Below the pieces are notes generated by a model. It ran no database searches. It was not told the DNA's origin and saw only the letters and a program-made list of their open reading frames with translations. From Megasphaera vaginalis (ex Bordigoni et al. 2020) (lineage in GTDB: Bacteria > Bacillota > Negativicutes > Veillonellales > Megasphaeraceae): DNA of 64,000 nucleotides. The position numbers and the translations under genes are program-made. The first letter of the stretch is position 1; each line of letters starts with the position of its first letter. The DNA is taken from assembly GCF_900240295.1 (NCBI RefSeq), contig NZ_OEQB01000002.1, positions 248,001-312,000 on the forward strand, read 5' to 3'. This document shows, in pieces, positions 8,988 to 17,628 of the stretch.

Positions 8988-10370
8988 ATGAATTTGGACA
9001 TGTTGAATGCGATTGACAGCTTTGTTTGGGGACCGCCGTTGCTTTTTCTGCTTATCGGCACGGGCATTATGCTTACGTTCCGGCTTCGCGGGTTGCAGAT
9101 CACGCAGTTGCCGCGTGCCTTGAAGTTGATTTTTACGGCGAAAAATCAAGGCGAAGGGGATATCGACAGTTTTAAAGCCTTATGCACAGCGTTGGCTGCT
9201 ACTGTCGGTACCGGTAATATTGTCGGTGTTGCCACGGCTGTTCATGCCGGCGGCCCCGGCGCCGTATTCTGGATGTGGATGGCCGCGTTGATCGGTATGG
9301 CCACTAAATACGCGGAAGGCTGTCTGGCCGTCAAATACAGAACGATCGATAAAAACGGGGAAATTTCCGGCGGCCCTATGTATTATATTGAAAATGGTCT
9401 CGGGAAAAAATACAAACCCCTTGCTACGCTTTTTGCTTTTTTCGGCGTACTCGTCGCTTTTTTCGGTATCGGTACTTTTGCCCAGGTCAATGCCATCGTT
9501 GAGATCACACAGCTTGCGGCCGACGTTCCCGTCACCTATACGGCCGTCGTACTGACCATTGTCGTAGCCGCCGTAACGATTGGAGGCCTGCAGTCCATTG
9601 CCAGAGCGGCTTCAAAGATCGTACCGGCCATGGCAGTTATTTACGTGCTTTCCACCCTTGCTTTTTTAGGTGTTTTTTATGAACAGATTCCGGCGGCCGT
9701 TGCCGAAATCATTCATGATGCATTCAATCCGACAGCTGCGGCAGGCGGGTTCCTCGGCGCGACAGTTCTGGTTGCCATGCGCAACGGTGTGGCCCGCGGC
9801 GTTTTTTCCAATGAATCCGGGTTGGGCAGCGCTCCGATTGTCGCTGCCGCGGCAAAAACGAAATGGCCTGCGGAACAAGGCTTGATTTCCATGACGGGCA
9901 CGTTTATTGATACGATTATCATTTGTACGCTTACCGGGCTGGTGCTGGTTATCAGCGGCGCCTGGATGGGGGATCTGAACGGGGCCGCACTGACGAACGT
10001 TGCGTTCTTGCAGGCCTTTCCGAATACAGGCAGTATTATTCTCTGTATCGGGTTAACGCTATTTGCGTTTACGACCATTCTCGGCTGGAACTACTATGGT
10101 GAACGATGCGTTGAGTATTTGGCCGGCGTCAAGGGTATTATGCCTTATCGTATTACCTTCATTATTCTTGTTGCCTGCGGGGCATTTTTAAAACTGGAAG
10201 TTATTTGGGTCTTGGCTGATATCGTGAACGGGTTGATGGCTATTCCGAACCTGATTGCACTCATCGGGCTGAGCGGTGTTGTCGTTGCCGAGACCAAGGC
10301 ATATCTTGCGCAGGTAAAAGAGGAAGAACAAGAAGAAAATATACTTGTCGATCCCGTTGACGGCCATTGA
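8988..10370 (+). CDS. Alanine/glycine:cation symporter family protein (AGCS)
   Basis: 460 residues with about ten hydrophobic segments. The family imports alanine or glycine with Na+ across the cytoplasmic membrane. Signatures: FRLRGLQITQLPRALKLIF, the AGCS signature region ALAATVGTGNIVGVATAVHAGGPGAVFWMW (family motif, only partly quoted here: VGTGNIVG, GGPGAVFW), GGPMYYIENGLG, GVARGVFSNESGLGSAPI and GWNYYGERC. AAAGGAG lies upstream of ATG 8988. The glycine riboswitch in its leader argues that glycine is a main substrate. Confidence 0.93.
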   Translation: MNLDMLNAIDSFVWGPPLLFLLIGTGIMLTFRLRGLQITQLPRALKLIFTAKNQGEGDIDSFKALCTALAATVGTGNIVGVATAVHAGGPGAVFWMWMAALIGMATKYAEGCLAVKYRTIDKNGEISGGPMYYIENGLGKKYKPLATLFAFFGVLVAFFGIGTFAQVNAIVEITQLAADVPVTYTAVVLTIVVAAVTIGGLQSIARAASKIVPAMAVIYVLSTLAFLGVFYEQIPAAVAEIIHDAFNPTAAAGGFLGATVLVAMRNGVARGVFSNESGLGSAPIVAAAAKTKWPAEQGLISMTGTFIDTIIICTLTGLVLVISGAWMGDLNGAALTNVAFLQAFPNTGSIILCIGLTLFAFTTILGWNYYGERCVEYLAGVKGIMPYRITFIILVACGAFLKLEVIWVLADIVNGLMAIPNLIALIGLSGVVVAETKAYLAQVKEEEQEENILVDPVDGH

Positions 10371-10378
10371 TTAAGAAG

Positions 10379-10420
10379 ACATAAAAAGGAACGGGAACAG
10401 CGTCCCGTTCCTTTTTATGT
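10379..10420 (+). terminator. Terminator of the symporter transcript
   Basis: AAAAAGGAACGGGA and TCCCGTTCCTTTTT form a perfect stem with a T run, 8 bases after the stop codon. Confidence 0.9.
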
Positions 10421-10500
10421 CTATAAAAGTCTTGGCTGAGACGGGCATTCCGTTTTTACGAGGCAGGGAGCGCAGGGCCGTCATTGATGGCAGAAAATAT

Positions 10501-10539
10501 ATTCGGATGGACAGATTCTCGTTGTAATCCATTCCGAAT
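10501..10539. other. Orphan hairpin of unknown role
   Basis: ATTCGGATGGA (10501-10511) pairs with TCCATTCCGAAT (10528-10539) apart from one bulged base, with a 16-base loop and no T run. It lies between the symporter terminator and the tRNA-Leu promoter. It could be a processing or protein-binding site; no evidence beyond the fold. Confidence 0.35.
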
Positions 10540-10571
10540 GATAGGACATGGACGAATGGAAAACTTATTGC

Positions 10572-10599
10572 TTGACTGCTGATGATAATATGATATAAT
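10572..10599 (+). promoter_or_regulatory. Promoter of tRNA-Leu
   Basis: TTGACT (10572-10577), 16 bases, TATAAT (10594-10599), 30 bases before the tRNA 5' end. Confidence 0.8.
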
Positions 10600-10629
10600 A
10601 AATCTTGTCTTGAAGAACTCTTAGACTAT

Positions 10630-10713
10630 GCCGGAGTGGCGGAATGGCAGACGCACCTGACTCAAAATCAGGCGGGTAACACCGTGTGGGTTCAAGTCCC
10701 ACCCCCGGCACCA
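10630..10713 (+). tRNA. tRNA-Leu (anticodon CAA)
   Basis: Class II tRNA with the long variable arm of tRNA-Leu. Acceptor GCCGGAG pairs with CCCCGGC, leaving an A6-C67 mismatch. The anticodon loop CTCAAAA gives CAA (reads UUG). The T arm is GTGGG-TTCAAGT-CCCAC, discriminator A, and CCA is encoded. It has its own promoter and terminator. Confidence 0.95.
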
Positions 10714-10726
10714 TGATCGATTCATC

Positions 10727-10757
10727 AATAAGCACCCGTAGAGGGTGCTTATTTTTA
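10727..10757 (+). terminator. Terminator of tRNA-Leu
   Basis: AATAAGCACCC and GGGTGCTTATT form an 11-bp stem around GTAGA, followed by TTTT, 14 bases after the tRNA CCA end. Confidence 0.85.
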
Positions 10758-10856
10758 CAGATTTTTTTACGAAAATACTTGCGCATAGACGAATGGGACA
10801 ATCTTCATCGGGAGAGATGTCGCAAGGCGGGGTTTTTCGTATGAAGAAACAGATCG

Positions 10857-12158
10857 TTAACCGTGTATATTGCGGTACCGATCTTGTATCAAACCGCATA
10901 GGGGCTGCAGATATAAATAAAAAGCGAAGTACAGGCAGGCAGCAGGAGCATCCAGCGTTGCCAGCGGTACGGCGGCAGCGATGCTCCAGGGGATGAGGGC
11001 GGCAATTACGATGATCGTGTCTTCCAAGGTCAGCATCATTCGTGTTTTATCGGGAATAATCTCTTCGCACAGTTGCTTTGTCAGGATAGAGGCGAGGGTC
11101 TGGTTGCAGGCGATCATGGCAGTCAGGATCGAAACGATTACAGTACAGCCGTAGGCCGATACCAGTGCGGCTCCTTTGCGGATGTATTTCTTTATCCCAC
11201 GGAGCAGATCGGTATGCCGAAAAATACCGGCATACGAACAGGATAAGGCCACCAGGGCGGCGGGTTTTGCCATGGCAATTATACCGCCGCCGTTCATCAT
11301 CGGGGCCAACTGCGCTGTCGGTGCGGCATAGCCCCATAACAGCATCGGGATGATCGTGAGAAGCGCTTCATGTTGCAGCAGCGCGCAGAGACACAGACTG
11401 ATTACGATGCTGACCGTCATCGTTACACGAACATCAATCCGTAAGAGGGAAAGAAGGATGACGGCGGCAGCCGGCAGCAACGTCATACTATGCAGGGCAA
11501 ATGAATCTTCAAACAGCGATGACGTTTGTAAGGTGACGGACGCATCCGTATTGGCGTATCGTCCCAGCAGCAAATACAGTGCGGCGGTCACGAAAAAAGG
11601 AATGACAGCGCTGCGAGCCATGAGACGAAGATTATGATAAAAAACGGTTCCCGTAATGGAGGAAACGACGAGGGCGCTCGTTGACAGCGGCGAACAGCGG
11701 TCTCCAAAAAAAATACCGCTGAAGACGGCCCCGCCTGTAAAGAGTGGCGAAACTCCCAGCACATGGCCGGCGGACATGCAAATAACGCCCATCGTTGCCG
11801 CCGTGCCGAAAGAAGTTCCGATCAATACGGACAGCAATGCGTTGAGGAGAAAAGCGGCGATAAGGAAAAGGTCGGGTCTTATCATATCCCCGGCGAGAGA
11901 AACGATGTAAGGAATCGTACCGCATGCCCGCCATGATACGGTGATCATGCCGATTAAGACGAATACCGTCAAGACAGTGCGCACGGTCAGCAGGCTTTCT
12001 ACAGTCATGGACAGCAGTTGCCGGATACGGCAGCCGTAATGGAGACCATAGAGAAAAAAGATGATATATCCGAATGACAGTGCGTAGAGAATGGACAGAT
12101 CAAAATGCAGACAGAGCAGGAGTCCGCTGCAGAATAAAAGTAAGGTCAACAGAGCCAA
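10857..12158 (-). CDS. NhaC-family Na+/H+ antiporter-like transporter
   Basis: About 433 residues, strongly hydrophobic with roughly eleven membrane helices. NhaC-type features: VLTVFVLIGMITVSWRACGTIPY, NALLSVLIGTSFGTAATMGVICM, GAVFSGIFFGDRCSPLSTSALV and ACNQTLASILTKQLC. Members exchange Na+ for H+, or malate/lactate in some cases; the substrate here is not known. Start choice: ATG at 12176 has no ribosome site, whereas GGGAGG inside that frame lies 8 bases before an in-frame TTG at 12158, so I prefer the TTG start. Convergent with tRNA-Leu; no clear terminator of its own. Confidence 0.82.
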   Translation of the reverse strand: MALLTLLLFCSGLLLCLHFDLSILYALSFGYIIFFLYGLHYGCRIRQLLSMTVESLLTVRTVLTVFVLIGMITVSWRACGTIPYIVSLAGDMIRPDLFLIAAFLLNALLSVLIGTSFGTAATMGVICMSAGHVLGVSPLFTGGAVFSGIFFGDRCSPLSTSALVVSSITGTVFYHNLRLMARSAVIPFFVTAALYLLLGRYANTDASVTLQTSSLFEDSFALHSMTLLPAAAVILLSLLRIDVRVTMTVSIVISLCLCALLQHEALLTIIPMLLWGYAAPTAQLAPMMNGGGIIAMAKPAALVALSCSYAGIFRHTDLLRGIKKYIRKGAALVSAYGCTVIVSILTAMIACNQTLASILTKQLCEEIIPDKTRMMLTLEDTIIVIAALIPWSIAAAVPLATLDAPAACLYFAFYLYLQPLCGLIQDRYRNIHG

Positions 12159-12387
12159 TATATATTCCTCCCACATATACGGGTATGCCGCCAGGCACGT
12201 GGACGGTCCGGTACGGATATGTAAAATATATTACATTATAGATCATAGAGGAAAAAGATGCCAGAACTGTCGGTGATTTTTCCGAGTGATTAGGAAAGTG
12301 ATGCGGCGGCAAGTTGAATGGCCGGACTGCGGTGTTTTCCGCAGACGAGATGGACGCCGCTACTTTTTTATCAGGCACCCATTGTGA

Positions 12388-12393
12388 TATAAT
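12388..12393 (+). promoter_or_regulatory. Probable -10 box for the nitroreductase gene
   Basis: TATAAT (12388-12393) lies 37 bases before the nitroreductase start; the -35 region is only T-rich (near 12365). Confidence 0.4.
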
Positions 12394-12430
12394 AACGACA
12401 TATAGTGTATGTGGAGGGAGTCGATCAGAA

Positions 12431-12934
12431 ATGAAGGAAATTTTTGAAAGACGGAGCGTGCGGAAATTTTTACCGACTCCGGTGGAAGATGCGAAAATTG
12501 AAGCCTTGCTTCGCGCCGGTATGGCAGCCCCTTCTGCGGGCAATCAGCAGCCGTGGGAATTTTATGTCGTACGTGACAAGCGCGTTTTACAGACTTTATC
12601 TCATATCAGTCCGTATGCGGGTTGCGCAGCGAAAGCGCCGGCTGCGATCGTCGTCTGCAGCCGTGATGAAAATCTTCGTTTTCCGGCGTTTATCGGATTG
12701 GATCTGAGCGCTTGTGTGGAAAATATACTCATTGAAGCGGTATATCAGGGCTTAGGCGCCGTTTGGCTCGGGGTCACACCGTATAAGGCCCGTGAAGCCA
12801 ATGTGCGGCGTGCCATCATGTTGCCTCAGGGATATACGGCGTTTGCCATCGTCTCCTTCGGGTATGCCAACGATAATAAAGACGGTCGCGGCGGTGAAGA
12901 CCGCTACGACGCTTCCCGCGTTCACTATGTATGA
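12431..12934 (+). CDS. Nitroreductase family protein
   Basis: 167 residues, the short single-domain form. The family uses FMN and NAD(P)H to reduce nitro groups, quinones or similar substrates in the cytoplasm. The opening MKEIFERRSVRKFL carries the RRSVRKF phosphate-binding motif for FMN; AAPSAGNQQPWEFYVV and the LIEAVYQGLGAVWLGV helix follow, and the end has the usual FGY turn. ATG 12431 is preceded by GGAGGGAG at a slightly long distance of 11 bases. Natural substrate unknown. It may be co-transcribed with tatA. Confidence 0.9.
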   Translation: MKEIFERRSVRKFLPTPVEDAKIEALLRAGMAAPSAGNQQPWEFYVVRDKRVLQTLSHISPYAGCAAKAPAAIVVCSRDENLRFPAFIGLDLSACVENILIEAVYQGLGAVWLGVTPYKAREANVRRAIMLPQGYTAFAIVSFGYANDNKDGRGGEDRYDASRVHYV

Positions 12935-12950
12935 AAACGGATATAATGGT

Positions 12951-12977
12951 GGCTCCTGTTTCCGGCAGGAGTCATTT
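12951..12977 (+). terminator. Possible weak terminator before tatA
   Basis: CTCCTG and CAGGAG pair around TTTCCGG and are followed by TCATTTTT. The stem is short, so partial read-through into tatA is likely. Confidence 0.45.
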
Positions 12978-13006
12978 TTGCTGATCAGCGGAAATGAGAG
13001 GATATC

Positions 13007-13303
13007 ATGTTTAATATCGGAATGAGTGAAATGGTCGTTGTATTGATTGTGGCATTACTGGTTTTCGGTCCGCAGCGGCTGCCGGAAATAGCCAAAATTT
13101 TAGGAAAGAGTTTTACGGAATTTCGCCGTGCCGGACGGGAAGTGATGGAGGCTGCCGAAAAAATGCAGGATATGGCAGACGAAACGAAGCATACGGCTAA
13201 AGAAGCGATCACGATTGATGCTGAAATCATGACGGAGGAGAAGGAACGTATCGCGGGAAGCGCGCAGAAAGAAGGGAGCCATGATGAAAAATACGGTAAA
13301 TGA
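13007..13303 (+). CDS. tatA: Twin-arginine translocase subunit TatA/B
   Basis: 98 residues. One N-terminal membrane helix (residues 4-20) is followed by the hinge FGPQRLPEIAK, an amphipathic helix (LGKSFTEFRRAGREVMEAAEKM) and an acidic, charged tail, the plan of TatA/TatB pore-forming subunits that export folded proteins. The FGP-x2-LP hinge is diagnostic. It precedes tatC with a short overlap. Only one A/B-type gene is seen here, so this may be a minimal TatAC system in which it plays both roles. Confidence 0.93.
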   Translation: MFNIGMSEMVVVLIVALLVFGPQRLPEIAKILGKSFTEFRRAGREVMEAAEKMQDMADETKHTAKEAITIDAEIMTEEKERIAGSAQKEGSHDEKYGK

Positions 13304-13991
13304 TGAGATGCCTTTAGTCGATCATCTGCAGGAATTCCGACGCCGGCTCCTGGCTTGTCTGGCCGTCGTTGCCGTAACAAGCGCCATTGCTTACGCTTAT
13401 GTCGACGAACTGATCGCCTTGCTTTCGGAGCCGGCAGGAAAGCTCTATTTTATGAACCCGGCGGAAGTCTTTTTCTCTTATCTTGAAGTGGCCGTGTTCA
13501 CCGGTGTGCTGACGGCATTTCCCTTTATTTTCTATGAACTCTGGGCGTTTGTACGTCCCGGACTTCGTGCTGCCGAGCGGAAATTGCTTTGCAGACTGTT
13601 GCCGGCAGGCGTCTTTTTGTTTTATGGCGGTCTCCTTTTTTCCTATTTTTTGGTTCTGCCGGCGGCGGTACGTTTTTTTATGGGGTTTGCGACGGAAACG
13701 TTGCAGCCTATGTTTTCCCTTGAATCCTATTTATCTTTCTTCGTCGCGTTGGTATTACCCTTTGGTATCGTCTTTGAGTTGCCGTTGTTGCTTCTTTTTC
13801 TGGCCAGAATGGGGATTGTTTCGGCGGCAATGTTGCGGCAAAAGCGACGGCTCCTTATCGTTTTCGCCTTCGTTTTTGCCGCTGTCGTATCCCCGACGAC
13901 GGATATTTTTACACAATGCATGATTGCCGTACCCATGATTCTCCTTTATGAGATCAGTATTGTGTTGGTCAAATGGCTTATACAAAAATAA
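13284..13991 (+). CDS. tatC: Twin-arginine translocase subunit TatC
   Basis: About 235 residues, six membrane helices. TatC is the receptor for twin-arginine signal peptides. Signatures: MPLVDHLQEFRRRLL at the N terminus, FMNPAEVFFSYLEVA, FPFIFYELWAFVRPGL with the conserved Glu, the F/Y-rich GLLFSYF segment and VVSPTTDIFTQ. Two adjacent ATGs (13281, 13284); the second has better spacing (5 bases) from AGGGAG. It overlaps the 3' end of tatA by about 20 bases, so the two are coupled. Confidence 0.95.
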   Translation: MKNTVNDEMPLVDHLQEFRRRLLACLAVVAVTSAIAYAYVDELIALLSEPAGKLYFMNPAEVFFSYLEVAVFTGVLTAFPFIFYELWAFVRPGLRAAERKLLCRLLPAGVFLFYGGLLFSYFLVLPAAVRFFMGFATETLQPMFSLESYLSFFVALVLPFGIVFELPLLLLFLARMGIVSAAMLRQKRRLLIVFAFVFAAVVSPTTDIFTQCMIAVPMILLYEISIVLVKWLIQK

Positions 13992-14031
13992 ATTGTATAC
14001 AGTATTTATGCCTTTCCGAGAGCGGATCTCC

Positions 14032-14059
14032 TTGTATTCATGCGGCTTTTTGATATAAT
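14032..14059 (+). promoter_or_regulatory. Promoter of pyc
   Basis: TTGTAT (14032-14037), 16 bases, TATAAT (14054-14059). The transcript would begin near 14066 with a leader of about 68 bases. Confidence 0.7.
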
Positions 14060-14073
14060 ATAAAAATACAGTG

Positions 14074-14093
14074 TGTCAGCTATTGTGCTGACA
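14074..14093 (+). promoter_or_regulatory. Hairpin in the pyc leader
   Basis: TGTCAGC (14074-14080) pairs perfectly with GCTGACA (14087-14093) around TATTGT, close to the predicted 5' end of the mRNA. No T run follows, so it is not a terminator; it could stabilise the message or bind a regulator. Confidence 0.45.
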
Positions 14094-14133
14094 GATTGGT
14101 ATGGTTCCTAACATTTTTGTAGGGGGTTATTGT

Positions 14134-17100
14134 ATGAAAAAAATAAATTCGGTTTTAGTTGCCAACCGCGGTGAAATTGCTATTCGCGTCTTTCGCGCCT
14201 GCAATGAACTGGGGATTCGCACCGTTGCTGTCTATGCAAAGGAAGATTCACTCTCGTTGCACCGTTTCCGTGCCGATGAATCTTACCTGGTCGGAGCGGG
14301 CAAAAAACCGGTTGATGCTTACTTAGATATTGAAGATATTATCCGCATTGCTCATGAACATGATGTTGATGCCATTCATCCCGGATATGGCTTTTTGTCG
14401 GAAAATGCCGATTTGGCGAAGCGTTGTGCCGAAGAAGGCATTATTTTTATTGGCCCTCACGTTGAACACCTGATCATGTTCGGCGATAAGATCAATGCCC
14501 GCATTCAAGCCAAAAAGGCCGGTATCCAGTATATTCCCGGCAGTGACGGCCCGGTCATGAATTATGAAGAGGTCGAAAAATTTGCCAGAGAAGTCGGCTT
14601 CCCGATTATGCTTAAGGCTGTCAACGGCGGCGGCGGCCGCGGGATGCGCATGGTCGATCATATGGCGGACTTGCGGGAAGCTTACGATCGCGCCAAATCG
14701 GAAGCCAAATTGGCTTTCGGCAGCGATGAGATTTATTTGGAAAAGTGCATCATTAATCCGAAACATATTGAAGTACAGATTATCGGTGATGAACACGGCA
14801 ATGTCATGCATCTTTTGGAACGGGACTGTTCTATTCAGCGCCGTCATCAGAAGGTAGTCGAAATAGCGCCGGCTTTTTCGCTGCCCGAATCACTGCGTCG
14901 CGATATTTGCAACGCCGCCTTGAAGCTGATGAAAAACGTCGGCTATGTCAATGCCGGTACCGTTGAGTTTCTGGTAACGCCGGATCATCAGTTCTATTTT
15001 ATAGAAGTAAATCCTCGTGTCCAAGTTGAACATACGGTAACGGAAATGGTTACAGGCATCGATATCGTTCAAACGCAAATCAAGATCGCCGAAGGATACG
15101 CGCTGACGAGTGATGAAATTGCGATTCCATCGCAGGAATCGGTACGTTGCCAGGGTAACGCCATCCAATGCCGTATTACGACGGAAGATCCGATGAACAA
15201 TTTCATGCCCGATTCCGGTAAGATCATGGTCTATCGTAGCGGCGGCGGCTTCGGCGTTCGCCTTGACAGCGGCAATGCTTATACGGGCTCGATCATTACG
15301 CCGTATTATGATTCCTTGCTCGTGAAAGCTACGACGTATAGTCTGACACATGCCGGAGCAGTTCAGAAGATGCTGCGTACATTAAAAGAATTCCGAATTC
15401 GCGGCGTCAAGACTAATATCGGATTCTTGATTAACGTTTTGAGTAATCCGCTTTTTGTCAGCGGTGATTACGATGTCAATTTTATCGACGAACATCCGGA
15501 ACTGTTTCATTTACCGGTTATTCAGGACCGCGGCACGAAGCTTTTGAAATACATTGGCGATACGACGATCAACGGATACAGCGGGTTAGGTCATCAGGAA
15601 AAACCGGAATTTGACCCCCTTGAATTGCCGTCTGCAGTAAAAGGCGATTTTCCGTCCGGGACAAAGCAGCTCTTCGATTCCATGGGACCGGAAAAGTTTT
15701 CACAGTGGATATTGGCTCAGAAGCAGGTCCTTTTTACCGATACGACGATGCGTGACGCTCACCAGTCGCTGATGGCGACACGCGTGCGCACGATAGACAT
15801 GCTGCGGGTGTTGGAAAGCGCATCGAAAAAACTGCCGAATTTCTTCTCCTATGAATGCTGGGGCGGCGCAACTTTTGATGTAGCCTATCGATTCCTGTAC
15901 GAAGATCCGTGGGAACGCCTCCGCCAGATGCGCAAAAAAGCGCCGAATATCCTTTTGCAGATGCTGATTCGCGGAGCTAATGCAGTCGGGTATACGAGTT
16001 ATCCGGATAACGTCGTCAAAAACTTTGTCGACCTTTCGGCGAAGAACGGTGTCGATGTCTTTCGGGTCTTTGACAGTTTAAACAGTCTTGACAATATGTA
16101 CGGTACCGTTCAGGCTGTTCGCGAAACAGGTAAGATTGCCGAAGTGGCGCTCTGTTATACAGGGGATATCCTTGACGCATCCCGTTCCAAATACAACTTG
16201 GACTACTATGTGAAGATGGCCAAGGAGTTGCAACATGCCGGCGCCAATATTATCGCGATTAAAGATATGGCCGGCCTTTTGAAGCCGGAAGCCGCGTACC
16301 GCCTTGTATCCGCCTTGAAAGACGCGGTTACATTGCCGATTCACCTGCATACGCACGATGGCTCCGGCAACGCCATTACGACCTATTGCCGCGCCGTTGA
16401 CGCCGGCGTTGATATTGTCGATGTCGCCTATTCCGCCTTTGCCGGCGGCACGAGCCAGCCGAGCATGAGCACGCTGTATTATGCTTTGAGCGGCAAAGAC
16501 CGGCAGCCGGCTATGAATGTCGATGCCATGGAAGAAATGTCCCGTTACTGGGCTACCGTTCGTCCGTACTACAAAGGGGTCGATAAAGCCGAACCATATC
16601 CGAATACGGAAGTCTATCAACATGAAATGCCTGGCGGACAATTTTCCAACTTGCGTCAGCAGGCGAAGGCCGTCGGATTGGGCGAACGTTGGAATGACGT
16701 CAAGAAAATGTACCATGCCGTCAATATGATGTTCGGCGATATCATTAAAGTCACGCCGTCGTCCAAAGTCGTCGGTGATATGACGCTCTTTATGATTCAA
16801 AATGACCTGACCGAAGAAGATATTCTGAAAAAAGGCGATATTTTGGACTTTCCGCAGTCTGTCGTCGAGTTCTTTGAAGGGCGCATCGGGATTCCGTATC
16901 AGGGATTCCCGCAAGAATTGCAGAAAATCATTCTTAAAGGGCTCCAGCCGTTGACCGAACGTCCCGGCAAATCCCTGGCTCCCGTTGATTTGGAAGCAAC
17001 GCGGAAAAAGTTGGCCGATGCGGGTTATAAGCATGAAGATGAAGATGTAAACGCATACTGCCAGTATGCCAAAGTCTTTGTCGACTATAATGAAAATGTC

Positions 17101-17568
17101 AAAAAATACGGTGACGTCAGTGTTCTTGACACGCCGACCTTCTTCTTCGGCATGCGGAAGAATGAGGAAATTCATGTTGAAATCGAACCGGGGAAAGATC
17201 TGGTTATTACGCTGGTTAATATCAGCGATCCCGATGAAAGCGGCATGCGCAATATTACCTTTATGTTCAACGGCGCCGAACGGGAAATCACGGTGCAGGA
17301 CAAGAGCGTGGACATGAAGACGGTAACGCGGCGGAAAGCCAATCCCGACAAGATCGGCGATATCGGAGCCACCTTATCCGGATCTGTTGTCAATGTGCTC
17401 GTTTCAAAGGATCAGAAAGTGAAGAAAGGCGAACCGTTGGTTGTTACAGAAGCGATGAAGATGGAAACGACGATTACGTCGCCGATCGACGGCGTTGTCA
17501 AAGATATTTTCGTTTCCAAGGGACAGCCGATTATCAGCGGCGACTGCCTGGTGGAAATCGGAGAATAA
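14134..17568 (+). CDS. pyc: Pyruvate carboxylase, single chain
   Basis: 1144 residues, full-length four-domain enzyme. It carboxylates pyruvate to oxaloacetate with ATP and bicarbonate, feeding the reductive (succinate/propionate) branch and biosynthesis. Order: biotin carboxylase (VLVANRGEIAIRVFRA, GPHVEHLIMFGDKINAR, glycine loop NGGGGRGMRMV, EVNPRVQVEHTVTE), carboxyltransferase (FTDTTMRDAHQSLMATRVRT, IKDMAGLLKPEA, HLHTHDGSGN), and the C-terminal biotin carrier with EAMKMETTI. ATG 14134 is chosen because AGGGGG lies about 7 bases upstream; ATG 14101 has none. Confidence 0.97.
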   Translation: MKKINSVLVANRGEIAIRVFRACNELGIRTVAVYAKEDSLSLHRFRADESYLVGAGKKPVDAYLDIEDIIRIAHEHDVDAIHPGYGFLSENADLAKRCAEEGIIFIGPHVEHLIMFGDKINARIQAKKAGIQYIPGSDGPVMNYEEVEKFAREVGFPIMLKAVNGGGGRGMRMVDHMADLREAYDRAKSEAKLAFGSDEIYLEKCIINPKHIEVQIIGDEHGNVMHLLERDCSIQRRHQKVVEIAPAFSLPESLRRDICNAALKLMKNVGYVNAGTVEFLVTPDHQFYFIEVNPRVQVEHTVTEMVTGIDIVQTQIKIAEGYALTSDEIAIPSQESVRCQGNAIQCRITTEDPMNNFMPDSGKIMVYRSGGGFGVRLDSGNAYTGSIITPYYDSLLVKATTYSLTHAGAVQKMLRTLKEFRIRGVKTNIGFLINVLSNPLFVSGDYDVNFIDEHPELFHLPVIQDRGTKLLKYIGDTTINGYSGLGHQEKPEFDPLELPSAVKGDFPSGTKQLFDSMGPEKFSQWILAQKQVLFTDTTMRDAHQSLMATRVRTIDMLRVLESASKKLPNFFSYECWGGATFDVAYRFLYEDPWERLRQMRKKAPNILLQMLIRGANAVGYTSYPDNVVKNFVDLSAKNGVDVFRVFDSLNSLDNMYGTVQAVRETGKIAEVALCYTGDILDASRSKYNLDYYVKMAKELQHAGANIIAIKDMAGLLKPEAAYRLVSALKDAVTLPIHLHTHDGSGNAITTYCRAVDAGVDIVDVAYSAFAGGTSQPSMSTLYYALSGKDRQPAMNVDAMEEMSRYWATVRPYYKGVDKAEPYPNTEVYQHEMPGGQFSNLRQQAKAVGLGERWNDVKKMYHAVNMMFGDIIKVTPSSKVVGDMTLFMIQNDLTEEDILKKGDILDFPQSVVEFFEGRIGIPYQGFPQELQKIILKGLQPLTERPGKSLAPVDLEATRKKLADAGYKHEDEDVNAYCQYAKVFVDYNENVKKYGDVSVLDTPTFFFGMRKNEEIHVEIEPGKDLVITLVNISDPDESGMRNITFMFNGAEREITVQDKSVDMKTVTRRKANPDKIGDIGATLSGSVVNVLVSKDQKVKKGEPLVVTEAMKMETTITSPIDGVVKDIFVSKGQPIISGDCLVEIGE

Positions 17569-17577
17569 AGAAACAGC

Positions 17578-17612
17578 AAGGACGGAAACCGAAGGGCTTC
17601 CGTCCTTTTTTT
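17578..17612 (+). terminator. Terminator of pyc
   Basis: AAGGACGGAA pairs with TTCCGTCCTT, followed by a run of T, ten bases after the stop codon. Confidence 0.88.
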
Positions 17613-17628
17613 CAGCAAAGGAGCCCAT

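Noticed and set aside
10745-10996. An 83-codon plus-strand frame after tRNA-Leu
   Set aside because: No ribosome site, overlaps the 3' end of the antiporter gene on the other strand, and no recognisable product.
16078-17175. A 365-codon minus-strand frame inside pyc
   Set aside because: Fully inside a conserved pyruvate carboxylase coding region; no ribosome site and no family features.
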